Assembly (NCBI RefSeq): GCF_947301925.1 | Contig: NZ_CAMYUE010000005.1 | Span: 1 to 64,000, forward strand | DNA: 64,000 bases | Direction of reading: 5' to 3' | Origin: an uncultured Ruminococcus sp. | GTDB taxonomy: Bacteria; Bacillota; Clostridia; Oscillospirales; Ruminococcaceae | Shown: in pieces, positions 8,799 through 16,765 of the stretch | Position numbering within the stretch: position 1 is the first letter of the stretch | Layout of the letters: each line of letters begins with the position of its first letter | The notes under the pieces: model-generated | Database searches by the model: none | What the model saw: only the letters and a program-made list of their open reading frames with translations | What the model was told of the DNA's origin: nothing | Program-made: the position numbers and the translations under genes

Positions 8799-8935
8799 CT
8801 GTAAAAGCAAAAGCTCCGCGTCATGCGAAGCTTTCGGAAGGAATATCAAAGCCCAAGGATATTTCCCCAAGCCTTTTATCATTAATATGCTGCCCCTTGG
8901 TTCAGGGAAGGGTCAAGGCGCAGCATGGAGGGGTA

Positions 8936-9886
8936 TCATGCAAAAGCGGTCTTTCTTGCAGACAGCTCCAGGTGCTTGTAAATATCGAGCCAGATGTTCT
9001 TGCCGGGCTCGGTCTTTCTTATGCGCTCTCTGCTGGCTGGATCGAAGAACCTCTTGAACTCCGTCAGCTCGTTGAGGAAGCTGTCATTGTACTTGCTGAG
9101 CATTATGTCAAGGTTGTTCTTCCACTCGCTGTAGCGCTTGCTGTCAAACTTCTCCTTCTCATAGAGATGGAACACGGCCACACCGGGATTATACTCTATA
9201 TCCACGCCGTTCTTCATCATACGGTAGCCGAATTCCCAGTCCTCCACCTCATTGCCGAGGTAGTTCTCGTCGATACCGCCGTAGCGTCTTATGCACTCCA
9301 TGGGTATGGAGAGATTGGAGGTCTGTGTGAATATCATCTTATACTTCACCTTATCGAAGTCATAGCGATAGGGCTCCAGCATTTTCAGACGGATATCCTT
9401 GATATAATAATAGCTCTTATGCTTGTCGAGACCGTAGGTCTCGGGCTCTGTGAGCCAGTAGCGTATGCCGTTCTTCAATAACTCGCGGTTCTCAAAGAAC
9501 ACCTCGTCGTTGTCCTCGAACACCTGCTTGGTAAGGCCGAACTGCATAACAGGTCTGCCGTACTTCTTGTATGTATCGTAGTGACCCGAAATGAAGTCCT
9601 TTGTAACTATCTCGTCGCCGTTGAGGAAGATGAGAAGCTCTCCCGAGGCACGCCTGATACCCTGATTTTTTGCCTGACCCTCTCCTGCTCCCGTTATGGT
9701 GAAGCAGCGCACCCTTACTCTTGAAGGATGCTCCGAGATATGCTCCGAAAGCCCGTCTTTTTCTCCGTAGTTTACAAAAATAAGTTCATACTCATCATGC
9801 GGAAAGCGCTGATTCTCCAGCGAGTTATACAGCCTTTCCACTCTGTCGGCAGAGCATGAATAGGATATGATTACGCTGCATTTCAT
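8936..9886 (-). CDS. Family 2 glycosyltransferase
   Basis: 316 residues with a GT-A fold. It starts with SVIISYSC, the usual first beta strand, followed by the nucleotide-sugar region and LIFLNGDEIVTKDF in place of the classic DxD. A later GNEVEDWEFGYRM matches the acidic catalytic ED segment of this family. No membrane segment is visible, so the enzyme is probably cytoplasmic and adds a sugar to a cell-surface glycan or protein. It is a single gene, transcribed toward the two-component system. Acceptor and sugar are unknown. Confidence 0.85.
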   Translation of the reverse strand: MKCSVIISYSCSADRVERLYNSLENQRFPHDEYELIFVNYGEKDGLSEHISEHPSRVRVRCFTITGAGEGQAKNQGIRRASGELLIFLNGDEIVTKDFISGHYDTYKKYGRPVMQFGLTKQVFEDNDEVFFENRELLKNGIRYWLTEPETYGLDKHKSYYYIKDIRLKMLEPYRYDFDKVKYKMIFTQTSNLSIPMECIRRYGGIDENYLGNEVEDWEFGYRMMKNGVDIEYNPGVAVFHLYEKEKFDSKRYSEWKNNLDIMLSKYNDSFLNELTEFKRFFDPASRERIRKTEPGKNIWLDIYKHLELSARKTAFA

Positions 9887-10046
9887 TTTGATTCTCCTGA
9901 TTCTCTTTGTGTTTTTTGCGGTATCCCCATACCGCAGGCCCTTTTCCCCTGCTTTGAATGCAGACCGGTTTTATCTATGACCAAGTAAAATTATAACTCA
10001 ATACCCTTGTTAATTTCAAGTAAAATGCGCCAAGTGTAATTTTTGT

Positions 10047-10080
10047 GCGTGAAATGCATCTTTTTGTTCATGAAATATTC
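10047..10080. promoter_or_regulatory. Candidate LytTR operator upstream of the agr regulator genes
   Basis: TGAAAT recurs at 10050-10055 and 10071-10076, 21 bp apart, the two-helical-turn spacing of LytTR regulator sites. Read on the minus strand the copies are ATTTCATG and ATTTCACGC. The ATTTCACGC element (10047-10055) is shared exactly with the repeats in front of agrB. Confidence 0.5.
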
Positions 10081-10110
10081 ATTTTTACCCGAAAATCTCC
10101 CTGTAACCGA

Positions 10111-10139
10111 TTGACAAACTATTTTTTTTATAGTATAAT
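10111..10139 (+). promoter_or_regulatory. Consensus sigma-A promoter of the agrA-agrC-like operon
   Basis: TTGACA (10111-10116) and TATAAT (10134-10139) are both perfect and 17 bp apart. Confidence 0.85.
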
Positions 10140-10233
10140 TAATCCGTTACATGTTTTAGCGGAGATGACCGTTCTGCGTTGATTCGTCAGAATTTTAAAC
10201 ATCACCGCGTTCTTACAAGGGGGGATAGGTGCA

Positions 10234-10941
10234 TTGAAGATCGCTGTATGCGATGACGAGAGAAAATTTTTAACTAAAATCAAGGAGGATCTCTCTTCCC
10301 TTCAATCCTATGAGGACGAGTTTTCCTTTGACGAATTCAGAACAGGCAGAGATCTCCTTGCCGAGTTCACACGGGACAAATACGCTATCATCATTCTCGA
10401 TATCGAAATGCCCGGTCTCAACGGTCTGGAAACTGCTGAATTCATCAGAAAAATAGACGATAAGGTCATTATCATATTCCTGACCAGCTATGAAAAATTC
10501 GCCTGTCAGGGCTATGCGGTAAGAGCCTTCAGGTATATCCTGAAGAATCAGCCGCACTCCATCTATATGAAGCAGCTTGACGACGCTGTCCGCGAGTATT
10601 ACCGCAATACGCGCTATATCATCGCATCTGACGGCGACAAGGAGGAAAAGATCCCCACCGACGATATACTCTATATCGAGGTATTCTCCCATAAGCTGCT
10701 CATACATACAAAAAACGGTGACTATTTCACCAAAGGCACCCTTTCCGAGCTCGAAGCGCAGCTCTCGGATCTGCTTTTCGCGCGTCTTGACAAAAGCACT
10801 CTCGCCAATATCGCCAATATCGACTATATCCGCAAAAACGAGGTCATACTCACCAACGGTGACACTCTTTTTGCAAGCCGGAACCATATCAAGAACATAA
10901 AACAATGCTTTATGGACTATAGCAGGAGCAGGTGGAGCTGA
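10234..10941 (+). CDS. AgrA-like response regulator with LytTR DNA-binding domain
   Basis: 235 residues. The start is TTG at 10234, preceded by AAGGGGGGAT. The receiver domain has the acidic pair at residues 7-8 and the phospho-acceptor Asp56 (IIILDIEMPGLNG). Residues about 130-232 form a LytTR domain (LYIEVFSHKLLIHT, FARLDKSTLANI, FASRNHIKNIK). It should bind paired direct repeats; such repeats lie upstream of this gene and upstream of agrB. The kinase gene overlaps its stop codon. Role inferred: output of the adjacent peptide quorum-sensing circuit, probably autoregulatory. Confidence 0.92.
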   Translation: MKIAVCDDERKFLTKIKEDLSSLQSYEDEFSFDEFRTGRDLLAEFTRDKYAIIILDIEMPGLNGLETAEFIRKIDDKVIIIFLTSYEKFACQGYAVRAFRYILKNQPHSIYMKQLDDAVREYYRNTRYIIASDGDKEEKIPTDDILYIEVFSHKLLIHTKNGDYFTKGTLSELEAQLSDLLFARLDKSTLANIANIDYIRKNEVILTNGDTLFASRNHIKNIKQCFMDYSRSRWS

Positions 10942-12215
10942 TGTTTACATCCGAAACTATCATTGAAACTATCAATTGCTTTATCGAGGCAAGTATAGTT
11001 GTATTCTATCTTTATCAGATAATGAAGCAGCATTGCAGGTATTCGCCGAAGCTGCTTATACTGCCGACAATCGCAATGTACATCATAATCGAAGCCATGA
11101 CCGTCACCCACACCAATCCCTGGGTAAAGCTTTTCGTCATGTTCGCCTCGATGATGATAATTGCCGTCACGACATTCAAAAGCAAGCTGCGAAGCATACT
11201 TTTCTACTGCCTGATGTTCATTGTGGTCATAGTGGCCTCGGAGATAATACCTATGGGAGCCGTTATGCTGCTGAATCTGGGAACGCCGCAGGAACAGCTT
11301 AATTCAGGCATGGGAAGATATATAGGCATGGCCTGTTCAAAGCTGTTCTGCTTCTGGATATGTATTTATATCGCAGAATATCTCAGGCCGAAGCAGAGAG
11401 AGCTGCCCTTCAAGAACTGGCTGCTCATCATATTCGTCCCCCTGCTGAGCCTGATAGTGCTCAATGGTATCTTCGTTTCACACTCGCTTTCCCCCAGAAG
11501 GACCATCGTTTACCTTATGTCGGTGGCGGGAATATTCCTTCTGAATATATTCGTTTTCGACTTCTTCGATACCTACTCCAATACCATAAAATTGCAGGTA
11601 ATGGAGCAGCGCCTTAAATCGGAGGAGGAGAATTACAGACTGATAGAGACAAAATACACCGAGATACGCCAGCTCAAGCACGATATCAGCAACCAGCTGG
11701 CCGCCGCAAAGCGAATGTTCAGACAGGGCTCGGGCCCAGAGGCCGTTGTGCATCTGGACAGGCTGTATTCAAAGGTCTCTGAGGCCAGCGGTGTGTGCTA
11801 TACAGGCATATCCGCCGTTGACGCCATAGTCAATATGAAATGGAGCCAGTCACTCAAACTGGGTATCCCCTTCTCATGCAAGGTAATGGTCACCGACCAG
11901 ATGGATATCGACGAGCTCCTCCTTTGCAGGATAATCGCAAATCTCCTCGATAACGCCATAGAGGGCACTCAGCGTTATGAGAGCGATGATAAATACGTAT
12001 ACATATCCATCATACAGAACAATAAAAAACTGAGGATATGTGTGATGAACCCCTCCGACGAGGTGGACGCGGACAACCTTACCACAAAGAAAGAAGGCTA
12101 CGGCCACGGTATAGGAGTCAACAGCGTCCGCGAGGCCGTCAGGAAGCTTGACGGTATCCTCTCCTTCAAATGGGAGAAGGGTATCTTCACGGCCGACATT
12201 ATGATAGCATACTGA
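10941..12215 (+). CDS. AgrC-like GHKL sensor histidine kinase
   Basis: About 424 residues. The first half holds six or seven predicted transmembrane helices, as in AgrC-type peptide receptors. A coiled coil leads to the phospho-acceptor His247 (LKHDISNQ). The GHKL ATPase domain contains LLDNAIEG and the G box GYGHGIGVNSVREA. I use the ATG at 10941, which overlaps the regulator's stop (TGATG). A GTG at 10932 is also possible. Together with the regulator, AgrB and AgrD genes it forms a complete circuit, and it is the likely receptor for the cyclic peptide. Confidence 0.9.
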   Translation: MFTSETIIETINCFIEASIVVFYLYQIMKQHCRYSPKLLILPTIAMYIIIEAMTVTHTNPWVKLFVMFASMMIIAVTTFKSKLRSILFYCLMFIVVIVASEIIPMGAVMLLNLGTPQEQLNSGMGRYIGMACSKLFCFWICIYIAEYLRPKQRELPFKNWLLIIFVPLLSLIVLNGIFVSHSLSPRRTIVYLMSVAGIFLLNIFVFDFFDTYSNTIKLQVMEQRLKSEEENYRLIETKYTEIRQLKHDISNQLAAAKRMFRQGSGPEAVVHLDRLYSKVSEASGVCYTGISAVDAIVNMKWSQSLKLGIPFSCKVMVTDQMDIDELLLCRIIANLLDNAIEGTQRYESDDKYVYISIIQNNKKLRICVMNPSDEVDADNLTTKKEGYGHGIGVNSVREAVRKLDGILSFKWEKGIFTADIMIAY

Positions 12216-12241
12216 AGTAAATGCCGAAAGGCATTTACTTT
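12213..12241 (+). terminator. Terminator after the kinase gene
   Basis: AAGTAAATGCC pairs with GGCATTTACTT around a GAAA tetraloop. The T-tract is short, so read-through into agrB is possible. Confidence 0.6.
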
Positions 12242-12260
12242 CTGCTCATTATATTAACAA

Positions 12261-12309
12261 AGCGTGAACAAAAGCATACATTTCACGCTCAAAACCGACA
12301 TTTCACGCT
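12261..12309. promoter_or_regulatory. Candidate LytTR operator upstream of agrB
   Basis: ACATTTCACGCT occurs twice in direct orientation, at 12278-12289 and 12298-12309 (20 bp apart), and its inverted core AGCGTGAA is at 12261-12268. The array ends seven bases before the -35 box, the position expected for an activator. Binding by the AgrA-like regulator is inferred. Confidence 0.6.
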
Positions 12310-12315
12310 TAATAC

Positions 12316-12344
12316 TTGATTTTCTGCTTTCAATGAGGTAATAT
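12316..12344 (+). promoter_or_regulatory. Predicted agrB-agrD promoter
   Basis: TTGATT (12316-12321) and TAATAT (12339-12344) are separated by 17 bp. Transcription would begin near 12351, giving a leader of about 140 bases. Confidence 0.65.
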
Positions 12345-12353
12345 ATTTTTTAG

Positions 12354-12494
12354 GCCTGTTCCGTCTGTAAACAGGCTTATATCTGCGGCCGTCTGCCGCA
12401 GGTAACTCCGCTTAAATGGGCTTTTGTCCCCTGCGGAGACTCCTTTTTGTCATGCAGATGTATTAACCCCCCATACCGAAAAGGAGTCTCCGTG
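12354..12494 (+). promoter_or_regulatory. Structured agrB leader with mutually exclusive hairpins
   Basis: Four stems can form. GCCTGTT pairs with AACAGGC (12354-12375). CTGCGGC pairs with GCCGCAG (12383-12401). CTCCGC (12406-12411) pairs with GCGGAG (12433-12438). CGGAGACTCCTTTT (12434-12447) pairs perfectly with AAAAGGAGTCTCCG (12479-12492). The last stem buries the AAGGAG ribosome-binding site and the first base of the GTG start. It shares bases with the third stem, so the two compete. CCGCAG (12396-12401) can also pair with CTGCGG (12431-12436). This looks like a translational switch. I recognise no named riboswitch. Confidence 0.55.
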
Positions 12495-13091
12495 ATTGGA
12501 AAATTATCGCTGAAAACTGCGGTTTTCTTCTCAGATAACAATATAATAAGCTCTGAGGACGTAGAGGCTTATGCCTATGGACTGGAAATACTTATCTCCA
12601 CCGTGATAAATTTCATGGCGGCGATTTTTATTGCCCTGCTGACAGGCGAATTCTTCGCCTTCGCTGTATGTCTTACGGCATTCATCACCCTCAGACTCAA
12701 CGCAGGCGGCTACCATGCCAAGACCCATGCGGGCTGCATATCCGTACTTGTGATCTTTCTGCTGGTGTTCACTGCCGCAGTAAAGCTGCTGCCTCCGCCT
12801 GCAAAAACAGTATTTTCTGCAATATTCATGATCGTATCTCTAATTACGATATCATTCTTTGCACCTGTTGAACATCCTAATCATCCTCTTTCCCTGAAAT
12901 CAAAGAAAAAGCTGAGATCAAAGACACTTATTCTTCTTGGTATGTGGCTCGTTTTATGTATCGCTTTTTATTTTTTAATGCCTGAGATAACATTCTATGC
13001 CGCTTCGGGCGTGTTTACCGCTGCGGCTACCATGACAGCTGAAAAACTCAGATCCATTAAGAATAAATTAATAAAGGAAAGGAATATATAA
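12492..13091 (+). CDS. agrB: AgrB-like accessory gene regulator, AIP-processing membrane protease
   Basis: 199 residues with five or six predicted membrane helices. The family's catalytic pair is present as His75 and Cys82 in LRLNAGGYHAKTHAGC, with the normal seven-residue spacing. AgrB cuts the C-terminal part of AgrD and forms the thiolactone. The start is GTG at 12492, five bases after AAGGAG. An ATG-initiated frame from 12447 would lie inside the predicted leader stem and lacks a ribosome-binding site. The AgrD gene begins two bases after the stop. Confidence 0.93.
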   Translation: MIGKLSLKTAVFFSDNNIISSEDVEAYAYGLEILISTVINFMAAIFIALLTGEFFAFAVCLTAFITLRLNAGGYHAKTHAGCISVLVIFLLVFTAAVKLLPPPAKTVFSAIFMIVSLITISFFAPVEHPNHPLSLKSKKKLRSKTLILLGMWLVLCIAFYFLMPEITFYAASGVFTAAATMTAEKLRSIKNKLIKERNI

Positions 13092-13092
13092 A

Positions 13093-13251
13093 TTGAAAAG
13101 GATCAAGACATTTTTATTGAAGCACGGAGCTCTTATTGCTGCAATGGCAATGGCAGCAGGAACTGAATCCATGTCCAAGGCCTGCTGGTTCTGGTTCAAT
13201 CAGCCCAAGGTACCCGAGGGCATGAAGAAGTTTGCTAAGGAAGAAGCATAA
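13093..13251 (+). CDS. agrD: AgrD-like cyclic lactone autoinducer precursor, 52 residues
   Basis: The TTG start at 13093 follows AAAGGAAAGG. The precursor has the three parts of the AgrD family: an amphipathic leader (KRIKTFLLKHGALIAAMAMA), a central peptide region with Cys31 in KACWFWF, and an acidic/charged C-terminal tail introduced by the conserved NQPKVPEG. The likely mature peptide is the five-residue ring C31-W-F-W-F35 closed by a Cys thiolactone, possibly with a short N-terminal tail. Ring size and cleavage sites are inferred from related clostridial systems. The codons of the ring are 13183-13197. Confidence 0.9.
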   Translation: MKRIKTFLLKHGALIAAMAMAAGTESMSKACWFWFNQPKVPEGMKKFAKEEA

Positions 13252-13260
13252 TATCAAAAC

Positions 13261-13288
13261 AGGACGGCTTAAAAGCCGTCCTGTTTTT
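13261..13288. terminator. Bidirectional terminator
   Basis: AGGACGGCTT pairs with AAGCCGTCCT, followed by GTTTTTTATT. It closes the agrBD transcript and lies directly at the end of the leftward DUF4173 gene. Confidence 0.85.
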
Positions 13289-14892
13289 TATTCCTCCGTC
13301 ATGCTGTCCAGTATCATTGAGGGGATATTGTATCTGCCGTAGGTACGGCGCTCATAATGAGCATACTTCACGTCGTTTATCTCCTCTGCGGTAACTGCGC
13401 CCTCGTTAAGAGCGGCAAGGAGACCGTCATCGGACATATTCAGTATGGCGTCGGTATCAAGCTCCTTCAGCTGTCCCGAGCGGTACATCTCCGTGTTGTA
13501 CTTTGCTATTATCGCCTCGGGACGCGAGAAGCAGAGCACTCCGAACATTATGGTGAATATCACGCATAAATGCTTTGCGAACTTCATGTCAAAGCGGAAC
13601 TGCTTTATTATCACCATAACGAATATCAGGCTCAGCAGTATCATGAACCAGCTGGTGTAGACTCTCAGCTCTGTAAGACCGTATCTGTCTATATAAAGCA
13701 CCATCTTGCTCATCGCCGTAGCTATAAGTATAATAGTGAATACGCTTATGATAATGCTGTAGAACTTCAGAGCCTTCGGCTTTTCTCTGCCTGCCTTCTT
13801 GGAGTGGAGGCTCATGAAGCAGAGAACGCCCAGATTGATGAGGGCTACCACAAAGAGCTCAAAGAAGCCCTGTCTTGCGTAGTCCGCGTAGGTGAAACCA
13901 TCGGGCAGATTGCCTGTAAAGGCCGAGAGGAAGTAGTTTGCCTGTGATATGAAGAACATCACATAGAGTATACATATGGGAGTAACTGCCGTATATACTA
14001 TAAGATTGCTGACAAAGCGCATATTGAATATCTTCTGTGTGCATACATTGGGATCAAGAGCCTTCAGCGGATCGCGGTGGGTATTTGAGTAGAGCATACC
14101 GAAAATATACAGCGAGCAGGGCAGAGCCAGACACAGCTGAAGTATGACCGTCCAGATATTCTCGCTGAACAGCCTGTCGAACAAGCCGACAAGCATATCG
14201 TTAAGGGCGTCATCTGCGGACATGAGCAGAAGAGCTACTACGATAGTAAGGGGGATCGTCAGTAAAAGTCCTATGATAATGTACTTTATGTTTGAAGCGG
14301 TCTTTGAGTCCGAAAGAGAATCCGAAGCTATATCGGTCTGCTTGGTGAATGCGGAGAAGGGCTGGCCGAACAGTGACTTTGCCAGTGCAAAGGGCAGGAA
14401 GCGGTCGACCTCCTTGTTGCCTGCTCCCACGGAGTAGACCAGATATGCTATGGCTCCCACAAGGAACATGGAGTCAAGGGTCTTTATGAAGTTATTGGCG
14501 GTTATCGAGAAAACGAAGCTGAAAACATAGAGTATTGCCGTCAGCAGCCTGTTGAATCCCGAAAAGCTGCACTCTCTCTTCTTCATGTAGATTATTGCCG
14601 CGGTAATAACGGCTATGAAAAGTCCTGTTGTGATAAAGCCCATTGCGTGGAACACAACGTACCTGATGAAGCAGAAGGCTGCTATCATAACAAATACCGA
14701 GAGCACCTTTTCCTTCCTGTCATATACCGGCTTTTCCTTTACCCTTTTCACAGGCTGAGCCCCGTACTGCGGATATCGCGGAGGGTAGGGCTGAGGATAT
14801 GGCTGCGGATAGGGCTGAGGGTAAGGCTGAGGGCAGGGCGGCGGACAAGGCTGTCCCTGCATGATATCGTTTGTGTTGTTATTGTTCTCCAT
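13288..14892 (-). CDS. DUF4173-type polytopic membrane protein
   Basis: 534 residues. An N-terminal Pro/Gln/Tyr-rich repeat tail (residues about 15-48) is followed by a Lys/Arg patch and about eleven to thirteen predicted transmembrane helices. The helical core, including the segment with ARQGFFELFVVALINLGVL, resembles DUF4173/DUF4153 proteins, whose function is not established. GGAGG precedes the ATG by seven bases. The start overlaps the upstream small membrane protein gene by 14 bases, so the two are probably translationally coupled. It is the last gene of a leftward membrane-protein cluster. Confidence 0.75.
   Translation of the reverse strand: MENNNNTNDIMQGQPCPPPCPQPYPQPYPQPYPQPYPPRYPQYGAQPVKRVKEKPVYDRKEKVLSVFVMIAAFCFIRYVVFHAMGFITTGLFIAVITAAIIYMKKRECSFSGFNRLLTAILYVFSFVFSITANNFIKTLDSMFLVGAIAYLVYSVGAGNKEVDRFLPFALAKSLFGQPFSAFTKQTDIASDSLSDSKTASNIKYIIIGLLLTIPLTIVVALLLMSADDALNDMLVGLFDRLFSENIWTVILQLCLALPCSLYIFGMLYSNTHRDPLKALDPNVCTQKIFNMRFVSNLIVYTAVTPICILYVMFFISQANYFLSAFTGNLPDGFTYADYARQGFFELFVVALINLGVLCFMSLHSKKAGREKPKALKFYSIIISVFTIILIATAMSKMVLYIDRYGLTELRVYTSWFMILLSLIFVMVIIKQFRFDMKFAKHLCVIFTIMFGVLCFSRPEAIIAKYNTEMYRSGQLKELDTDAILNMSDDGLLAALNEGAVTAEEINDVKYAHYERRTYGRYNIPSMILDSMTEE
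14781..14840 (-). repeat. 12-bp coding tandem repeats (Pro-rich tail)
   Basis: Five degenerate 12-bp units encode a repeated PQPY peptide at the N-terminus of the DUF4173 protein. Confidence 0.8.
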
Positions 14893-15268
14893 GATCGTTT
14901 CCTCCTTGGTCTTTTTCCTTTCTTCTGCCCCTCAGGTATGCAAGAGCTGCGATACCCAGCGCAAAGGGCACTATGAATATAAATGCGGATATAACTTTTC
15001 CCGCTATGATATCGCGCACATCATATCTTAGCAGATCATGAGCGGTGATAAGCGTAACTGCGGCAGCTATCACTACAGCTGTTATTGAAAATGGTATGTA
15101 CGGCCTTGCATTGCGCTTTACCGTTAAGGATATGGCTGCTGTCAGATGACAGATGAGCATTATCCCCGAACAGCAAACCGCTATCCAGCACATGGGGAAC
15201 ATTATCAGCATGACAGCGCATACCGTCAGAACGTACCATATACAAGTCTTTTTCCACTGCTGTTTCAT
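14879..15268 (-). CDS. Small polytopic membrane protein, unknown
   Basis: 129 residues with four predicted transmembrane helices and a charged C-terminus (RGRRKEKDQGGNDHGEQ). GAGG lies eight bases before the ATG. The gene overlaps the DUF4173 gene downstream and starts 10 bases past the end of the upstream small membrane protein gene. I recognise no family. The tight packing suggests a shared membrane complex or co-regulation with the DUF4173 protein. Confidence 0.7.
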   Translation of the reverse strand: MKQQWKKTCIWYVLTVCAVMLIMFPMCWIAVCCSGIMLICHLTAAISLTVKRNARPYIPFSITAVVIAAAVTLITAHDLLRYDVRDIIAGKVISAFIFIVPFALGIAALAYLRGRRKEKDQGGNDHGEQ

Positions 15269-15278
15269 TGCTGCTGCC

Positions 15279-15572
15279 TCATGCTATGAGAAAATAGTCC
15301 GTACCGAACATAAGGAGCATTATCTGGGCAGCTCTGAGGACTGCCGTAACAGCTCCCACTGACGCGGGTACCTGCTCGTCCTTGTAGTACATACGCTTTG
15401 CCGCAACAGGCACCAGAGCCATGATGAATGCGATGACTCCCGCAATGTTCAGCCAGGGGCTGCCACCTGCACAGAGCACAGTACATATGAGGAAATTGAG
15501 CACACAGAGAGCTATATCCAGCCCGTAGGTGAATTTCAACTCACGCTTTTCAAATACAGCTGTCTTTTTCAT
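15279..15572 (-). CDS. Small membrane protein, unknown
   Basis: 97 residues with a basic N-terminus (KKTAVFEKRELKF) and three predicted membrane helices. AAGGAGG precedes the ATG by seven bases. It is the first of three overlapping or abutting membrane-protein genes running leftward. No family is recognised. Confidence 0.7.
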   Translation of the reverse strand: MKKTAVFEKRELKFTYGLDIALCVLNFLICTVLCAGGSPWLNIAGVIAFIMALVPVAAKRMYYKDEQVPASVGAVTAVLRAAQIMLLMFGTDYFLIA

Positions 15573-15666
15573 AATAACGCCTCCTTATCATATTAAGAAT
15601 ATCTGTATAGTATGTATTGGATTTGCTGCGGTGTGCGGAGGATACCCCGTTTCCCCCTGTCCGGAC

Positions 15667-16038
15667 CTATTCTATTGTCAGGTACACATCACAGGAAATG
15701 TCCCTGCTTTCCCCTGCTGCCCATATCGTGACGATGAGCCTTCCTTTTCTGTCCCCTACTATGATCGTTCTTCCGCCGCTCATCAGCGTCAGCTTTTCGT
15801 AGGTTCCGCCCTCCCAGCGAACGCGAGTTATCTCAGGATCGGAGCAGTTTTTAAATGTGGCTATGTCGCTTAATTCTATCTCCGATCCCGGGCTGAACAC
15901 CAGTGACTCATTAGCTATGATAAGCGGCTCCTCTTTTTTGAACCTTGCTATCTGCACTGCGGTAAAGCCCAGAATGATCATTCCGGCGATAAAGATCATT
16001 ACGACCGTAAGCTTCAGGCATCTCCATATCAATTTCAT
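15667..16038 (-). CDS. Membrane-anchored protein with small extracytoplasmic domain, unknown
   Basis: 123 residues. One N-terminal transmembrane helix (about 9-30) is followed by a beta-rich extracytoplasmic domain of about 90 residues. AAAGGAGG lies six bases before the ATG. It is 11 bases downstream of the XRE regulator gene, so it is probably in that transcript. No family is recognised. It could be a sensor or partner of the DUF2975 protein, which is inference from position. Confidence 0.7.
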   Translation of the reverse strand: MKLIWRCLKLTVVMIFIAGMIILGFTAVQIARFKKEEPLIIANESLVFSPGSEIELSDIATFKNCSDPEITRVRWEGGTYEKLTLMSGGRTIIVGDRKGRLIVTIWAAGESRDISCDVYLTIE

Positions 16039-16049
16039 AGAAGCCTCCT

Positions 16050-16256
16050 TTACTCACGCTTGAACTCAAGTATATCACCCGGCTGGCAGTCCAGCTCGTC
16101 GCATATCCTTTCAAGAGTTGAGAAGCGGACCGCCTTTGCCTTGCCTGTTTTCAGTATGGACAGGTTAGCGGTAGTGATACCCACCCTTTCGGCAAGGTCC
16201 TGGGAGGATATCTTCCGCTTAGCCATCATTACATCAAGATTTACTACTATCGGCAT
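16050..16256 (-). CDS. XRE-family (YozG-like) transcriptional regulator
   Basis: 68 residues, almost entirely a Cro/CI helix-turn-helix: ISSQDLAERVGITTANLSILKTG is the recognition module, and the C-terminus ERICDELDCQPGDILEF is typical of short YozG-like proteins. The ATG at 16256 is chosen because GGAGGTG lies six bases upstream; the GTG at 16265 is inside that site. It follows the DUF2975 gene by 14 bases. This pairing is common in Firmicutes, where the membrane protein is thought to modulate the regulator. Confidence 0.88.
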   Translation of the reverse strand: MPIVVNLDVMMAKRKISSQDLAERVGITTANLSILKTGKAKAVRFSTLERICDELDCQPGDILEFKRE

Positions 16257-16270
16257 GGAAAACACCTCCG

Positions 16271-16738
16271 TTATATGGTAAAGTCGTTTTCCGACTTTAT
16301 CTCTACTGCCTTTTCAAATACGTTCTTCAGCACTCTCATGATGAGTCCGAACATTATGGCTGCCATTCCCATGAATGCGAATATGGAGCTCCAGAGGCCG
16401 AATAATACCAGTACAGCTCCCGCCCCCATACACAGCCACGATATCCTGCGCAGGCAGGCTGTGTTCTTGGGTATGAACACCTCGTCCCTGCTGATGTTCC
16501 TGAGCAGAATATGCAGGTTCCACAGTGCCGCAAGTGCAAGCACTATACATATATAGAGGGTTATGCACATGGGTATCACAATGGTGCTCCTGTCGAATAT
16601 GCTCACAGTCTCGTATGCCATTTCGTATTTGTACCACTCTGCAATAGTGGGAACGAAAAATGCAACGAAAATGCACACACCTGCTGCCGTTACGGTAAGT
16701 ATCCTCGAAAGAAAAAGCGATTTATCCTTTGTCCACAT
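16271..16738 (-). CDS. DUF2975 family membrane protein
   Basis: 155 residues with four predicted transmembrane helices, and a conserved loop RNISRDEVFIPKNTACLRRISW that is the DUF2975 signature. GGAG lies nine bases before the ATG. It is paired with the XRE regulator directly downstream, as usual for this family. The biochemical role of DUF2975 is unknown. Confidence 0.82.
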   Translation of the reverse strand: MWTKDKSLFLSRILTVTAAGVCIFVAFFVPTIAEWYKYEMAYETVSIFDRSTIVIPMCITLYICIVLALAALWNLHILLRNISRDEVFIPKNTACLRRISWLCMGAGAVLVLFGLWSSIFAFMGMAAIMFGLIMRVLKNVFEKAVEIKSENDFTI

Positions 16739-16765
16739 AAGTATAAACTCCTTTATAGTATTAAT

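Noticed and set aside
12447..12491. Earlier ATG start for AgrB
   Set aside because: It lies in the leader hairpin, lacks a ribosome-binding site and adds residues not typical of AgrB; GTG at 12492 has AAGGAG at the right distance.
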